A stretch of 64,000 nt of DNA. It comes from Photobacterium leiognathi. GTDB lineage: Bacteria > Pseudomonadota > Gammaproteobacteria > Enterobacterales > Vibrionaceae. The notes beneath the pieces are model-generated. The model saw only the letters and a list, made by a program, of their open reading frames with translations, searched no databases and was not told the DNA's origin. The translations under genes were made by a program, and so were the position numbers. How positions within the stretch are numbered: position 1 is the stretch's first letter; each line of letters starts with the position of its first letter. This document shows positions 16,857-26,128 of the stretch, piece by piece. The stretch is from assembly GCF_030685535.1 (NCBI RefSeq), contig NZ_CP131601.1:2108001-2172000 (forward strand), written 5' to 3'.

Positions 16857-18272
16857 TTAAATATGATCAATTAAGTGCAAGACCCAAATCATAGCAAAGC
16901 TTAATACAACACCTATCACCCCAATGATCACCCCGACTCTCGCCATTTGGTTACTTTCAACATGGCCTGTTGCGTGTGCCAACGCATTGGGTGGGGTACT
17001 GATTGGTAATGACATACCTAGAGAGGCGGCAAAGGTAACAACCAAGATCAAAGTGATCTCTCCACCTAACGGCGTAAGAGAAGTCATAGATGTACCCAAT
17101 GCTGCCATGATAGGCATCAACAAGTTCGCAGTTGCGGTGTGTGACATAAAGTTTGCCATCACTAAACACAGTGTCGCAGCACCGATTAATACTATATATG
17201 GCGAGAAGCTATCAAACGGAATACTGTTGACCACCAGCTTAGCTAAGCCTGTTTTATCTAACGCTAAACCTAATGCAATACCACCCGATACGAGCCACAA
17301 CACATCCCAAGATATCTTCTTTAAATCTTCTTTATTGATGATCCCTGTCAGCGAGAAAATCGCCACCGGAATAAGTGCCACAGTGTATGAGTTCATACCA
17401 TGAGTAGAGCCCATTAACCAAAGCAGGATCGTTAATGCAAAGGTGACGTATACCGTGATGGCTTTTGGTGTTTTTAAGAATTTACCTTGAATGGTTAGCT
17501 CGATTTTTTCTTGTTTAGCAGGGTAAAACGCATTGATAAGCAGCCATGCAAACACCAACAATACCGCCACAAATGGCACACCAAAGAACATCCATTCACC
17601 AAAGGTGATCATGTTCTCTGCTGACAAGTATTTAAGTGCAATTGCATTCGGTGGCGTACCAATTGGGGTGCCGATACCACCAATGTTCGCAGCCACTGGA
17701 ATACATAATGCAAAAGCAATTTTACCGGGATCTTTCGCACCAAACAGCGCAATCACAGGTGCGAGAATGGATAGCATCATAGCTGTGGTTGCCGTGTTCG
17801 ACATGAACATTGAGAAAATCGCGGTGATCAGCATTAAACCAAACATTACGTATTTCGGTTGATGACCAAAAGGCTTAAGTAACACTCGCGCTAAGTTGAC
17901 ATCTAAACGGTATTTGGTTGCCGCCATGGCAAGGAAGAAACCACCTAAGAACAGCATGATGATTGGGCTGGCAAAGGTTGCCATGATTGCACTGTAATCA
18001 AGCAGTTCACCAAAATGGGGTTGCCCGTGATCCATTCTAAACAGATACAAGCCTTTATTTGAAAGCAGTAACAATTCTAAAACGATGATCACAACAGAAG
18101 TCGCATAGATTGGAATTGGCTCTAATACCCAACACAAGGCCGCCAATAAAAAGATCGCAATAACACGTTGCTGAATAACTGTAAGTCCCTCAACCGGAAA
18201 AAACGAAGCCGGTAAAAGCAGGACAATTAATGGCAGCAAAATAGGTATGATGTAACGAAGACTTTGACGCAT
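16857..18272 (-). CDS. SLC13/DASS family sodium:dicarboxylate symporter
   Basis: The 471-residue membrane protein has the two-repeat architecture of VcINDY-type divalent anion symporters. The substrate and sodium motifs are SNTATTA (about residue 158) followed by GIGTPIGTPPN, and in the second half SHTATA followed by LPISTPPN. The first half carries the usual SNT; the second half has SHT instead. Likely substrates are C4-dicarboxylates or related anions, but these cannot be read from sequence. The kinase and response regulator genes follow within 35 bp, suggesting a co-transcribed sensor or regulator. Confidence 0.88.
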   Translation of the reverse strand: MRQSLRYIIPILLPLIVLLLPASFFPVEGLTVIQQRVIAIFLLAALCWVLEPIPIYATSVVIIVLELLLLSNKGLYLFRMDHGQPHFGELLDYSAIMATFASPIIMLFLGGFFLAMAATKYRLDVNLARVLLKPFGHQPKYVMFGLMLITAIFSMFMSNTATTAMMLSILAPVIALFGAKDPGKIAFALCIPVAANIGGIGTPIGTPPNAIALKYLSAENMITFGEWMFFGVPFVAVLLVFAWLLINAFYPAKQEKIELTIQGKFLKTPKAITVYVTFALTILLWLMGSTHGMNSYTVALIPVAIFSLTGIINKEDLKKISWDVLWLVSGGIALGLALDKTGLAKLVVNSIPFDSFSPYIVLIGAATLCLVMANFMSHTATANLLMPIMAALGTSMTSLTPLGGEITLILVVTFAASLGMSLPISTPPNALAHATGHVESNQMARVGVIIGVIGVVLSFAMIWVLHLIDHI

Positions 18273-18442
18273 ATAGCATTATTCCCTTAACAATAACTAC
18301 GCCATCACCTTTTGATTCCAAACGTAAAAGATGAAGTAAGTGGCAAAATCACCAGATTGAATAAATGGGCACCAAATGAGACTTTCCCATCATAGTCAAC
18401 ACTGTGATTAAAAGCGTAATTATTGTGTAATGCTGATAGGCG

Positions 18443-18490
18443 AATTTCACCGCGTTAGATCAATAAAGCGGTGAAATTTAAGTTTTTTTG
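18443..18490 (+). terminator. Terminator-like hairpin on the plus strand with no annotated plus-strand gene
   Basis: AATTTCACCGC (18443-18453) and GCGGTGAAATT (18468-18478) are perfect 11-bp arms followed on the plus strand by TAAGTTTTTTT. The nearest genes on both sides are on the minus strand, so either an unannotated plus-strand RNA ends here or the hairpin is part of the SLC13 leader region. Confidence 0.55.
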
Positions 18491-18558
18491 CAAAGTTTGC
18501 GGGCATTAAATTCGGCTTTTTCTGCCAATAAATGAAACGCCATAATTGAAAAATTTCG

Positions 18559-18593
18559 GTTCAATCACAGTTATCGATTTACTGTGATTGAAC
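18559..18593 (-). terminator. Probable terminator of the MATE gene
   Basis: GTTCAATCACAGT and ACTGTGATTGAAC are perfect 13-bp arms with a 9-base loop, just after the stop of the minus-strand MATE gene. The T run that follows (AAATTTTT) is offset by a few bases. Confidence 0.7.
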
Positions 18594-18599
18594 GCTACT

Positions 18600-20138
18600 T
18601 TATGACTTTTTTGTTTCACTCTTTTCACTGTCTATTTCTGTCTCGCTATTTATCACCTCTTCCAATACCCCATCAGTACCCATATAGGTACGAGAAGAAC
18701 AAAATGGCGTAATAGGAACAGCAGGCTCTAAACTCTCGTTATCTTCAATATCTTGATGCTCATGAGCCACGCCCATTTTCTTCACTTGTTGAATAATTAA
18801 AGTGAAACCTAAAATACCAAACACAACCGAGCCAACAGCCTGACCGATAAGTACACCACTGGCACCCGCTAAATGACCACCAATAAGCACAAACGGAATC
18901 GTACCAATCGTCGCTTTACCCATATTTAATGCTGTTGACCATGTAGGACGGTTCAAATTATTAAACGCAGCATTTGCCACAAACAGTGCGCCATTAAAGA
19001 TAAAGGTCACGGCAATAAAGGTACAAAATACCCCAACAATTTCAGCAGCATCACAGGTTAAGCTAAATATTGAAATGAGGTAGCCTTGTCCTGCCCATAG
19101 CGCCAGCGACACTACTACACAGTAGGCGGCGGTAAAGATCATCGCATCGCGTAAGATTAACTGAATACGATCCCAACGCTCAGCACCAAAGTTCTGCCCG
19201 ATAATTGGGCCAACAGCGCCTGATAGCGAGAAAACCAAAGCAAAACAGACAGGCATAATTCGACCAATGACTGCGTAACCTGCAACAAAATTCTCACCAA
19301 ACTGGGCAATATTACTGGTCACCACCGCATTACCAATCGGAGTTGCGGTGTTAGTTAAGATCGCTGGAAAGGCGATTTTAGCGACAGTCGGAATAGCTTG
19401 TTTGAATCCTGTAAAATCAGGTTTTGCTAATAGCTGATGTTTATAAATCACCGCATAAAGCGAAAATAGCATCACGGCTAAACGCGCAAATACAGAAGCT
19501 ATTGCTGCACCTTGGATCCCCATTGAAAAACCAAAGATAAATAAAGGATCCAGCACAGCATTAACAGCGCCACCAATTAAGGTCGCAATCATTGAACGTC
19601 TTGCATCCCCCACACCACGCAATGCTGCACCTGCCGCCATGGAAACAGCAATCAGTGGTGCGCTAGGTAATAAAATCGTTAGGTATTGGCTGGCAGCCTC
19701 TGCCACATGCCCTTTTGCGCCAATAAGATCGAGTAACAACGGCAATTGCCATAGCATCAAAGAAACCATTACAACACTTATCAATACCGCAAACAACATG
19801 ACATTAGTTGCCATACTTTTAGCATGTTCACGATCATTTCGACCAAGCGCACGGGACACTAATGCGCCAGCTGCGATAGATGTACCAATGGAAATGGATG
19901 TTGAAAAGAAAACCAGAGTACCCGCAAAACCAATTGCAGCGGCAAGTTCAACTTCACCTAATAAACTGATGAAGAACATATCAAGTAAATCGACCAGAAA
20001 CAGTGCCATTAAGCCAATTGCGCCTGTACCCGACATCACCACGATATGTTTCATCGGTGATCCAGTCACAAACTTGGCTTGATGGGTAGACGCTGTTTCT
20101 TGTTCAGAATGCTGTTTCAATATAGACCTCTTTCTCAC
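18600..20138 (-). CDS. MATE family efflux transporter
   Basis: The 512-residue protein has about twelve membrane segments in two homologous halves, as in Na+- or H+-coupled multidrug and toxin extruders. Typical motifs are LVDLLDMFFISLLGE in the first helix, ALRGVGDARRSM near residue 170, and GPIIGQNFGAERWDRI at the start of the second half. It has a polar N-terminal extension of about 25 residues and an acidic C-terminal tail of about 50 residues (ESLEP, ending ESETKKS) that are longer than usual. The substrate is unknown. Confidence 0.9.
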   Translation of the reverse strand: MRKRSILKQHSEQETASTHQAKFVTGSPMKHIVVMSGTGAIGLMALFLVDLLDMFFISLLGEVELAAAIGFAGTLVFFSTSISIGTSIAAGALVSRALGRNDREHAKSMATNVMLFAVLISVVMVSLMLWQLPLLLDLIGAKGHVAEAASQYLTILLPSAPLIAVSMAAGAALRGVGDARRSMIATLIGGAVNAVLDPLFIFGFSMGIQGAAIASVFARLAVMLFSLYAVIYKHQLLAKPDFTGFKQAIPTVAKIAFPAILTNTATPIGNAVVTSNIAQFGENFVAGYAVIGRIMPVCFALVFSLSGAVGPIIGQNFGAERWDRIQLILRDAMIFTAAYCVVVSLALWAGQGYLISIFSLTCDAAEIVGVFCTFIAVTFIFNGALFVANAAFNNLNRPTWSTALNMGKATIGTIPFVLIGGHLAGASGVLIGQAVGSVVFGILGFTLIIQQVKKMGVAHEHQDIEDNESLEPAVPITPFCSSRTYMGTDGVLEEVINSETEIDSEKSETKKS

Positions 20139-20187
20139 AAACTATCACTGATCTTTATTATTTTAATGACGCGACCAATGACGAAAA

Positions 20188-20207
20188 AAGGCGCTAATAA
20201 GCGCCTT
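20188..20207 (-). terminator. Terminator of the CBS-domain gene
   Basis: AAGGCGCT-aata-AGCGCCTT, followed on the minus strand by a T run. Confidence 0.85.
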
Positions 20208-20240
20208 CATTAACTTTACTGGGTTGTTAATGATAAACAA

Positions 20241-20657
20241 TCATAAGGGATGTTTAAAGCTATCCCCAATTTGGTTACTAATGGCTGTGAGGACGTCTCG
20301 ACGCGTGATCACGCCTTGAAGTTGCCCGTTATCTACAACAGGATAAATTTTCGGCTTTTGCCCTGTCATGATTTGGGCTAATTCAATAATTGAATCTTCC
20401 CCGGTCACGGTGAGTACATTGCTATGCATACAATCTTTCACAGTATGAGAGTCTTGGCAGTGGTAACCGACATGTAACAGCCTGTGAAGCATATCTTGCT
20501 CAGAAATAAACCCAACCACCTGTTTGAATTCATTGACCACAGGTCCGCCAATTTGTTTTGCTGTTAAAAGCTTGTCGAGCGCAACAGATAATGACATTGA
20601 TTCGCTAAATGTCACTGGGCGGACATTCATATAATCTTTTACTTTTAATGATTCCAT
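20241..20657 (-). CDS. CBS-domain pair protein
   Basis: The 138-residue protein consists of two CBS motifs (about residues 8-60 and 72-130), the module that binds adenosyl ligands and senses cell energy state. Typical features are VKDYMNVRPVTF, GPVVNEFKQVVGFISEQDML and its second copy VVDNGQLQGVITRRDVL. No effector domain is attached. The frame extends upstream to 20741, but ATG at 20657 has GGGGGA 6 bases upstream and starts exactly at the first CBS motif. The target is unknown. Confidence 0.87.
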   Translation of the reverse strand: MESLKVKDYMNVRPVTFSESMSLSVALDKLLTAKQIGGPVVNEFKQVVGFISEQDMLHRLLHVGYHCQDSHTVKDCMHSNVLTVTGEDSIIELAQIMTGQKPKIYPVVDNGQLQGVITRRDVLTAISNQIGDSFKHPL

Positions 20658-20845
20658 ATATCCCCCAAACACCCTTTTGAGTAACGATTGACTGACAAGC
20701 TTTATTATTATTTTGGCTAAAAACCTGTCCCATACATACAAGTAAAGTCCATATTCTTTGAAATTACTAAATTAGAATTTGTATTTTTATCAACAAGTAA
20801 TGTGATCTGACTCAAAAGTAATACATTTGCATACACTCAGATACA

Positions 20846-20875
20846 AAAAAGCGCCTCTAAACAGAGACGCTTTTC
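20846..20875 (-). terminator. Terminator of the DUF945 gene
   Basis: AAAAAGCG-CTCT-aaac-AGAG-CGCTTTT, with small bulges, lies 22 bp after the stop of the minus-strand DUF945 gene. Confidence 0.75.
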
Positions 20876-20896
20876 ACGATAAAACCTACGTATTGA

Positions 20897-22213
20897 TTAG
20901 TGCATCATTAACATAGATAGCATAGCCAATGGGATCTTAAGGCCAGAGCCAAAAACTAACTGTGAGTTTTCAATCTTCACTGTTAACTGGTAACTATCTT
21001 GATCTTCAGTGATCATTTTTTGCTTCAACAGGCTTGGAATTTGCTCTGCTAACAACGGTTCATTAGCAACAAAACCTTTTGGCATTGCAATATTCACATT
21101 ACCCGCTAATTTACCTGGCAATGCCGCTAAGTTTTCTGACGCGCGCGCTAAACCAGGCTGAAGTTCAAGTAACAGTGATGCATTCACTTTACCTTGCTTC
21201 GTCATCACGCTGAGATCAGATAAATCAACTGTTGCACCTTTAGCCACCAGCAGATCAAGTGCCAACATGGCTTCTTGCACTTGCTGTTGTTGCTGCTCTT
21301 GGTTAGTCACTTCTTCCATTGCTGCTAAACGACTTATCGCTTTGTAGTTTATGTCTTTCAGTGCTAACGCAAAGTTAAAGTCTGTGTATTCATGACCATC
21401 AAGCGTCACAATTTTTTTCACTGACACATTATTAATGTTAGTTACTTGCTGAGTTTCTTCTGTTGGCGATTTCTCATCTTTTGGTTGGCTTAGCTCGTTC
21501 TTCATCACGACATTCATGCCATCAAGCTCAACGTGATGTTGATTATCAAAAGAAGCAAAGTTCGCTTTACCTAAAGTGAAAGTTTGCTCACCAATCCAGA
21601 AATTACCTTGCATGTGACCGTTGCCTTTACCATCAAGATTAGTCACTTGCATGGTCTCACCACTGTCTGTTTTCACATTCAGTGTTGGTAATGAATAGCT
21701 GAAATCACCTGCACCTTTGGTATCTGCACTACCTTGAAGTGTGAATGCTTGGCTCTTAACAGAAGCGTCTGCCTGTTGGTAATTAACTGGACTGATAGTC
21801 ATGGTGAAATCAGTATTGCCCGTTAGCGATGAATCCGTCACTAAAGTGATTGGCTGAACATTCTCACCCCAGATCTCTTTAATAGTAGGCTCAACACTCT
21901 TATCAATCTCTAGCTCACTGGTAGATTTAACACCAAGAAAACCATTTTTAATATGATGCTTAACCAGCCATGTTGTTGGTAACCCTTCATTTTCAAACGT
22001 CGTTTTTAACGTATCTTTCAGCTCAATACGAGATATGGCATCAGACGATAAGTAACCACGCTCAAAACTTTGATTAGTGATCGTCATATATGGGCTGTGA
22101 TAGTTCTTAATTGCGCCCATGTATAAGCTTTCACCAATTTGGCCTGTCGCCAATGGTAAACAAAGGATCACTGCAACCGCACCTGCTCCTGCAACAACGT
22201 TCTTCAACAACAT
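20897..22213 (-). CDS. ydgA: YdgA-like DUF945 family protein
   Basis: The 438-residue protein begins with an uncleaved signal-anchor segment (residues 5-24) followed by a long periplasmic domain of beta-rich repeats. The early motif YHSPYMTITNQSFERGYLSSDA matches the conserved DUF945 start, in which a GY(L)SS-type turn is typical. E. coli YdgA is of similar length. The molecular function of the family is not established. The gene is transcribed alone, divergently from ldhA, and ends at a terminator. Confidence 0.82.
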   Translation of the reverse strand: MLLKNVVAGAGAVAVILCLPLATGQIGESLYMGAIKNYHSPYMTITNQSFERGYLSSDAISRIELKDTLKTTFENEGLPTTWLVKHHIKNGFLGVKSTSELEIDKSVEPTIKEIWGENVQPITLVTDSSLTGNTDFTMTISPVNYQQADASVKSQAFTLQGSADTKGAGDFSYSLPTLNVKTDSGETMQVTNLDGKGNGHMQGNFWIGEQTFTLGKANFASFDNQHHVELDGMNVVMKNELSQPKDEKSPTEETQQVTNINNVSVKKIVTLDGHEYTDFNFALALKDINYKAISRLAAMEEVTNQEQQQQQVQEAMLALDLLVAKGATVDLSDLSVMTKQGKVNASLLLELQPGLARASENLAALPGKLAGNVNIAMPKGFVANEPLLAEQIPSLLKQKMITEDQDSYQLTVKIENSQLVFGSGLKIPLAMLSMLMMH

Positions 22214-22427
22214 ATTGAATCCTGATTAATAAAATTTAAGTGCAAATGAATTGCCACATCATCAACTTTTTACAGGGCTTACGTCAACTAGAACTCACTG
22301 ATTAATAAGAAAACAGATCAAGTTTGCAATTTGTCTTTTTGATCCTTTTTTATGTCAATAGTTGAGTTATTTGATATGGTATTGATAAATACAAATAATA
22401 ATTATGTTTATTAAGGTAGTCAGTCTT

Positions 22428-23420
22428 ATGAAAATCGCACTCTTTAGCGCCAAGAAGTATGACGAAGAGTCCTTCTCTAAAATGAATCAACAATTCGGTC
22501 ACGATATTACTTACTTTGATTTTCCACTTAATGAACAAACCGCCAAAATGAGTGAAGGTTTTGATGCCGTTTGTGCCTTTGTTAATGATGATCTTAGTGC
22601 GCCAACCCTAAGGTGTTTAGCAAAAAAGGGTATTAAAGTCATTGCAATGCGCTGTGCAGGCTTTGACTTAGTCGATTTAGAAGAAGCGAAAAAACTGGGA
22701 ATGCAGATCGTGCGTGTACCAGCATACTCGCCAGAATCTATTGCAGAACACACACTAGGCTTAATGCTGAGTCTTAATCGTCATATTCACCGCGCATACC
22801 AGCGTACTCGTGATGCTAACTTCTCCCTTGATGGTTTAACTGGTTATAACTTCCACGGAAGAACAGTCGGTGTTATTGGTACCAGTAAAATTGGTTTAGC
22901 TACGATCCGAGTTCTTAAAGGCTTTGGTATGAATATCTTAGCCTTTGACCCATACCCAAACCCTGCAGCGGTTGAATTAGGGGTTACTTACGCAAGCCTT
23001 GATGAGATTTACAAGGTAGCAGATGTGATCACATTGCACTGCCCTATGTCAGAAGAAAACTATCATATGCTTGATAAAGCGGCTTTCGACAAAATGAAAG
23101 ATGGTGTCATGATCATTAATACCAGCCGTGGTGGACTAATCAATTCAAGCGATGCTATTGAAGCGTTGAAATCTCGTCGTATCGGCGCGCTAGGTGTAGA
23201 CGTTTACGAGAACGAAAAAGATTTATTCTTCCAAGACAAGTCTAATGATGTGATCCAAGATGATGTCTTCCGCCGCTTATCATCTTGTCATAACGTACTA
23301 TTTACTGGTCACCAAGCATTCTTAACTGAAGAAGCCCTTGGCAATATTGCAGAAACCACATTGCAAAATTTATCTGATTTTGAGCAAGATAAAAAATCAG
23401 ATAACGAAGTATTAAACTAA
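22428..23420 (+). CDS. ldhA: Fermentative D-lactate dehydrogenase
   Basis: LdhA reduces pyruvate to D-lactate with NADH during fermentation. The protein matches E. coli LdhA through its length: start MKIALFSAKKYD, VRVPAYSPESIAEH, the nucleotide-binding GVIGTSKIG, the catalytic arginine in NTSRGG, glutamate in VDVYENEKD, and histidine in FTGHQAFLTEEAL. The frame opens earlier at 22404, but the family start is at 22428, giving 330 residues. It is divergent from the DUF945 gene and convergent with a LysR-type regulator. Confidence 0.96.
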   Translation: MKIALFSAKKYDEESFSKMNQQFGHDITYFDFPLNEQTAKMSEGFDAVCAFVNDDLSAPTLRCLAKKGIKVIAMRCAGFDLVDLEEAKKLGMQIVRVPAYSPESIAEHTLGLMLSLNRHIHRAYQRTRDANFSLDGLTGYNFHGRTVGVIGTSKIGLATIRVLKGFGMNILAFDPYPNPAAVELGVTYASLDEIYKVADVITLHCPMSEENYHMLDKAAFDKMKDGVMIINTSRGGLINSSDAIEALKSRRIGALGVDVYENEKDLFFQDKSNDVIQDDVFRRLSSCHNVLFTGHQAFLTEEALGNIAETTLQNLSDFEQDKKSDNEVLN

Positions 23421-23437
23421 GCTTATAATGCAAAAAA

Positions 23438-23467
23438 GTCGCTAACATTAACCTGTTAGCGACTGTT
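23438..23467. terminator. Bidirectional terminator between ldhA and the LysR gene
   Basis: GTCGCTAAC and GTTAGCGAC form a 9-bp stem with an 8-base loop. A run of six A precedes it and GTTT follows it. Confidence 0.8.
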
Positions 23468-23500
23468 TATTACTCAGCTACAGACTGACTTTGTAACGCT

Positions 23501-24421
23501 TTAATTTGAATATTCAGCATTAATTTCGCTAAATAACCAGTCTCGAAATGCTTTAATTTTTGGCGTGTTCTGCATGTTATGTCGACACACAACATAGTAG
23601 CTAAACGGTGAGCTGGTCATCATATCAAACGGTATTACTAATCGTTGTTGGGCAAGTTTTTCTGCAATGAAAGATTGTCTTCCCATTGCCACTCCCATTC
23701 CACACTCTGCCGCTTGCAACGCAAGATCTGAACGATCAAAAGTACATTCAGATTCTGGCAATTGAATACCGTATTGCTCTGCCCATAATTGCCACTCATC
23801 ATTACGTCCAGCTCTCGCCCACGGTGCTGCATCATGTAATAGTAAACAACTCATTAAGCTTTCGGGATGATCATATAAGTTATGCGCTACTGCATAATCA
23901 TGACTACATACTGGCTGCATGGATTCATCCATCAACTTGCAAGTATGTAATCCTTGATATTCACCTTTGCCAAAGTAAATCGCACAATCAAAACTTTCCG
24001 TTTGAAAATCCACCAAATCGTTTCGTGTTCGTAAATGAATACGTAGTGCAGGGTAAAGATCGATAAAGGATTTTAAGCGTGGTAACAGCCAGGTTTGAGC
24101 AAAAGTGGGAGGAACAGAAATATTAATATCACCGCTTAATTCAACATTTTTTAGGTCGCGAATTTCATGGGCAATATCACCAAAATTAGCCGCTAACACT
24201 TGCTTTAATCGCACACCTTCATCAGTCAGGAGCAACTTACGAGGCTGACGAATAAAGAGCTGTACACCTAGAGCTTCTTCAAGGTTTTTGATTTTATGGC
24301 TTACTGCACTTTGTGTTAAAAATAAAACTTCAGCAGCACGGGTGAAGCTCATTTGCTCAGCTGCAATAAGGAAGCAATGTAAACCAGAGAGGACTGAACC
24401 AGACAGGTTAGAGAGTTGCAT
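23501..24421 (-). CDS. LysR-family regulator, DsdC-like
   Basis: An N-terminal winged helix-turn-helix (SFTRAAEVLFLTQSAVSHKIKNLE, described by its core AVSHKI) is followed by a periplasmic-binding-type effector domain. The second half resembles E. coli DsdC, the D-serine-responsive activator, in LLHDAAPW, DEWQLWAEQYG, FDRSDLALQAA and GVAMGRQS. However, no dsdX or dsdA gene is adjacent, so the effector and target are open. The frame opens at 24460, but ATG at 24421 begins the conserved part. It is convergent with ldhA. Confidence 0.85.
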   Translation of the reverse strand: MQLSNLSGSVLSGLHCFLIAAEQMSFTRAAEVLFLTQSAVSHKIKNLEEALGVQLFIRQPRKLLLTDEGVRLKQVLAANFGDIAHEIRDLKNVELSGDINISVPPTFAQTWLLPRLKSFIDLYPALRIHLRTRNDLVDFQTESFDCAIYFGKGEYQGLHTCKLMDESMQPVCSHDYAVAHNLYDHPESLMSCLLLHDAAPWARAGRNDEWQLWAEQYGIQLPESECTFDRSDLALQAAECGMGVAMGRQSFIAEKLAQQRLVIPFDMMTSSPFSYYVVCRHNMQNTPKIKAFRDWLFSEINAEYSN

Positions 24422-24469
24422 AATACCGCCACATAAAAAATCGTGTAGCAAGCATAACAAGAAAATGAA

Positions 24470-24499
24470 CGGGGCTCAGCACTAAAATGCTATACCCCG
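24470..24499 (-). terminator. Weak terminator after the TfoX-family gene
   Basis: CGGGG-ctc-AGCA-ctaaaa-TGCT-ata-CCCCG has two stacked stems and is followed on the minus strand by TTCATTTTC. Confidence 0.5.
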
Positions 24500-24510
24500 A
24501 CATTTATCAA

Positions 24511-25110
24511 TTAATTAGCGACGCAGTGGTATTGCTCTAGTAGATTTTCTTTAAAATCATCGGTTAATAATTGCCAATGACAACCTTCTACCGCACCAGC
24601 AAAAATCCATAACAGCTTACGATCGAGCTCTTGTCCGTTATGTTCACACACTTTTCGGTAAACATTTAACGCACCTAACTCCAGAAAAGCAGCAACATCC
24701 AACACACCTGCTTTTTTCACCATACGCTCTAACGTCAATCTCATATTCGGTAAATCACGTAGACGCTTATTCGCACCAGACTGCTTATACGCTTTATCCT
24801 TACATGAGAACTCAATTGATTTAGCAACCAATTCACTACACGTTTGTGGATCTTTTTCAAAAAGCTCTCTTATCTCGTAGTAGTTCACGGTTGCAGTTTT
24901 ACTTTTTTTAATATGTTTAAACTTTGAGCATCCTAACTTTACTAATTGTGGATCCAATTTTTCGCCGCCACGGATATACATAGACGCTGGGGTCACAATG
25001 GCAAACATTGCCCCATCAATAAACACACCCGTACCACCAAACATGGATCGCTTTTCTTGTTCTCCGAATTTATTTAAATAGTTTAAGTAATCGTCCTTAA
25101 GTGATGTCAC
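24511..25110 (-). CDS. tfoX: TfoX/Sxy family competence regulator
   Basis: The 199-residue protein has both domains of the Sxy/TfoX family: an N-terminal domain (residues 1-100) with the hallmark KRSMFGGTGVFIDGAMFAIV, and a C-terminal domain (about 110-195) beginning LRDLPNMRLTLERM. In Vibrio, TfoX links chitin sensing to competence genes by working with CRP, and TfoY controls motility and type VI secretion. I cannot separate TfoX from TfoY with certainty, but the c-di-GMP riboswitch typical of tfoY is absent upstream. Translation probably starts at GTG (25110) with GGAG about 10 bases before. Confidence 0.83.
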   Translation of the reverse strand: MTSLKDDYLNYLNKFGEQEKRSMFGGTGVFIDGAMFAIVTPASMYIRGGEKLDPQLVKLGCSKFKHIKKSKTATVNYYEIRELFEKDPQTCSELVAKSIEFSCKDKAYKQSGANKRLRDLPNMRLTLERMVKKAGVLDVAAFLELGALNVYRKVCEHNGQELDRKLLWIFAGAVEGCHWQLLTDDFKENLLEQYHCVAN

Positions 25111-25207
25111 AACTAATTCTCCATAACTCGGTGATAATCAATTATTCCAAACACGTCAAATAACCTAGCCAAACAATAGATTACATTGTCAATTATTCGA
25201 CGGAGCA

Positions 25208-25229
25208 ATTGTATGCTTTTACATACAAT
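25208..25229 (-). promoter_or_regulatory. Inverted repeat in the upstream region of the TfoX-family gene
   Basis: ATTGTATG (25208-25215) and CATACAAT (25222-25229) form a perfect 8-bp stem with a 6-base loop, about 100 bp before the GTG start. It may be an operator or a leader hairpin. Confidence 0.45.
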
Positions 25230-25417
25230 GGATTAAATAACCATCACTCAAATATGAGATTACTCGCATATTTTTTGTCGCAAAATAATGTAATCAAAAT
25301 AGATTTGCAGCTTTTATCACGCAAGAATCAATAATCGGTTGCATCTCTTATCATCATTATTATCAGCGACGACTATCTTTAAAATATTCAGTCTTATTAA
25401 TGGTATTCGCTATAGCT

Positions 25418-26005
25418 ATGATGAAAATCCCTCTTCTTCCCCATACCGATCACCTTTTACCCAAAGGACGAGCCAAGCTAACCATCGCTCAAGCCCGTCA
25501 TATAAGGATGGTAAAGGAAGCCTTATCGTCCAATGAGGGCTTTTTGATGGCGATGATTGATAGCAATCGAGAAGAGAGTGAAATAACTGAAGTTCCTGCG
25601 CTGACAACCCGTGTTCAAATTATTGACTTTCATCGTTTAGAAGGGGATTTGCTGGGGATCACCGTTGAGGGCATTGATATTTTAAGGATCGCGAAGATCC
25701 ATGTGGATTTTGACCATCTTCTTATCGCAGATTGCGCCCCTTATTTTGTTTGGCCGCCGTTCCCTGCTACTTCAGCAAATCAATACTTAGCAGATAAATT
25801 AAAGCAGTTACATGCTACCGTTCCTGATCTAGGAGAGCTTTACGCAGAGCCCAAATACAGTGACATGACATGGGTCTGTCAACGCTGGATTGAAGTCCTT
25901 CCTATTGATGTGAAATACAAACAATTATTGATCCATCAAGAAAACCCGAAACTGGCTATTCGCTTCCTCATGAAGTTGCTACAAGATAAAAATTTGATTT
26001 ATTAA
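25418..26005 (+). CDS. LON substrate-binding-domain protein
   Basis: The protein is the stand-alone N-terminal (LAN/PUA-like) domain of Lon protease without ATPase or protease parts. The recognisable features are the start IPLLPHTDHLLPKGRAKL, VRMVKEALSS-like segment at residues 30-40, TTRVQIIDFHRLEGDLLGITVEG, and a helical C-terminal third. Small proteins of this type are common in Vibrio and are of unknown function. Start choice is uncertain (25400, 25418 or 25421); no good ribosome-binding site is visible before any of them. Confidence 0.8.
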   Translation: MMKIPLLPHTDHLLPKGRAKLTIAQARHIRMVKEALSSNEGFLMAMIDSNREESEITEVPALTTRVQIIDFHRLEGDLLGITVEGIDILRIAKIHVDFDHLLIADCAPYFVWPPFPATSANQYLADKLKQLHATVPDLGELYAEPKYSDMTWVCQRWIEVLPIDVKYKQLLIHQENPKLAIRFLMKLLQDKNLIY

Positions 26006-26128
26006 TGAGATATCAATCCGTAATTTGTTAATTATAAGCAACTCACTTCAAATAAATTACGTGACAAACTACTCGATAACTCGAGAAAACGTTAGAATTT
26101 CGAAAATGTCTTATAATATTAGTTTTAC

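Noticed and set aside
25111..25400. Possible c-di-GMP-I (GEMM) riboswitch before the TfoX-family gene
   Set aside because: The conserved GEMM core (CACGCACAGGGCAAACC-like) is not present in either strand of this region.
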